A stretch of 64,000 nucleotides of DNA from positions 2,418,001 through 2,482,000 of the forward strand of contig NZ_CP116383.1 in assembly GCF_028201475.1 (NCBI RefSeq), given 5' to 3'. A model generated the notes under the pieces. It saw only the letters and a program-made list of their open reading frames with translations. It had not been told where the DNA came from and ran no database searches. Both the position numbers and the translations under genes were made by a program. Source of the DNA: Vibrio sp. SCSIO 43137. GTDB taxonomy: Bacteria > Pseudomonadota > Gammaproteobacteria > Enterobacterales > Vibrionaceae. Below are positions 63,419 to 64,000 of the stretch, piece after piece; positions within the stretch are counted from its first letter, which is position 1, and each line of letters starts with the position of its first letter.

Positions 63419-64000
63419 CTACTGAAGCAGAGACATAGCAGAGTTTGGCAATTGTTTTGCCTGAGCAAGTATGGAAGTACCTGCCTGTTGCAAAATTTGG
63501 TTTTTAGTAAGTTCCGTTGTCTCTTTGGCAAAATCAGTATCTTTGATTCGGCTCTTAGAGGCTTCAACGTTCTCCTGAATGTTCGCCAGGTTGTTGATAC
63601 TGTGGCTTAGACGGTTCTGCTTCGCACCTAAGTCTGCACGCTGACTGTCTACATATTTCAGTGCAGCATCAATAACACCTACTGCGTTCTGAGAACCTTT
63701 TACAGAAGTTACATCAATATCCTGAGTGGTCGTTGCCACTGCCGCAGCACCAGCGATACCAACTTCAGAAGCCAGTCCTCCGGCAATATCCAGACCACCA
63801 GCTACATCAGGTTCAGCAACAAATATCTGTAGCAAGCCATTTTCACCGACAGATGCAGTCAGTCTGTCTGTCTGACCATTAATGTATGTTGCCAGCTCTT
63901 CGATATCGTCTCCGGCTTTTGCCTGGATATCGATAACCTGCTCTTCATTTTCTGCATCAGCAGCAAAAGTGAATTTAAGATCCAGCTTATCTGCCGGCAC
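63419..64000 (-). CDS. Flagellin (third copy, 5' part beyond the window)
   Basis: This is the C-terminal 193 residues of a third flagellin. The frame stays open to the window edge; the GTG at the edge is internal, not a start. The D1/D0 helices are present: [40 protein letters not shown], and the end [19 protein letters not shown]. It is more diverged than the other two, ending SLLQ instead of SLLG and with a different variable region (for example ITVDVTSVKG-type sequence replaced by [17 protein letters not shown]). The gene order suggests the flaE/flaF position of other vibrios. Confidence 0.94.
   Translation of the reverse strand: MPADKLDLKFTFAADAENEEQVIDIQAKAGDDIEELATYINGQTDRLTASVGENGLLQIFVAEPDVAGGLDIAGGLASEVGIAGAAAVATTTQDIDVTSVKGSQNAVGVIDAALKYVDSQRADLGAKQNRLSHSINNLANIQENVEASKSRIKDTDFAKETTELTKNQILQQAGTSILAQAKQLPNSAMSLLQ

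Noticed and set aside
1-64000. CRISPR arrays, prophage, transposase genes, toxin-antitoxin or restriction systems
   Set aside because: None seen: no regularly spaced repeats, no integrase, transposase or phage structural genes, and nearly all coding space is occupied by core genes.

Overview
The window is a chromosomal segment from a Vibrio or a close Vibrionaceae relative. The evidence is gene content and order: a ParP/ParC-type chemotaxis locus joined to the Ccm cytochrome c cluster, the flrABC sigma-54 flagellar regulators, the flaG-fliD-flaI-fliS block with several flagellins, and SmrB/EpmC/AroC/PrmB housekeeping genes. The species cannot be named from sequence alone. No rRNA, tRNA, CRISPR array, prophage or insertion sequence was seen.

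Layout. 1-6750 holds housekeeping genes: the 3' part of mnmC, a membrane GGDEF protein, yfcL, epmC, aroC and prmB on the minus strand, smrB on the plus strand, and sixA on the minus strand. 6751-7359 is a repeat-rich gap leading to a large M16 (pitrilysin-like) peptidase. 10215-18450 is a fatty-acid region: fadIJ (anaerobic-type beta-oxidation) on the minus strand, then on the plus strand an ECF sigma factor, a DUF3379 membrane protein (probable anti-sigma) and two FadL-type outer-membrane proteins. FadR-like operators sit before fadI and before the second fadL. Between fadI and the sigma gene lies a strongly structured stretch ending in a rho-independent terminator on the minus strand, best read as an unannotated small RNA. 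18533-26402 (minus) holds mlaA and the complete ccmABCDEFGHI cytochrome c maturation operon.

26611-64000 (minus) is almost entirely the polar flagellum and chemotaxis system. In transcription order from the right edge it holds a cut-off flagellin, two full flagellins with near-identical sigma-28 promoters, flaG-fliD-flaI-fliS, flrA, flrBC, fliEFGHIJ, fliKLMNOPQR-flhB, flhA-flhF-flhG-fliA, cheY-cheZ-cheA-cheB, parC-parP-cheW and a DUF2802 gene.

Four GG-N10-GC sigma-54 promoters are readable, upstream of flrB, fliE, fliK and flhA. They fit the known Vibrio hierarchy: FlrA with sigma-54 drives flrBC and early structural genes, phosphorylated FlrC drives later ones, and FliA (sigma-28) drives flagellins. 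FlhF/FlhG set the number and position of the polar flagellum. ParC/ParP place the CheA array at the same pole.

Most of the window is well-known core genome. The items most worth a second look are the candidate small RNA at 13848-14030, two perfect 20-bp dyads in the fad region, sigma-54 promoters embedded in dyads, the structured 3' region after the last flagellin, the triplicated motif in the CheA linker, and a duplicated motif in the variable part of FliD.
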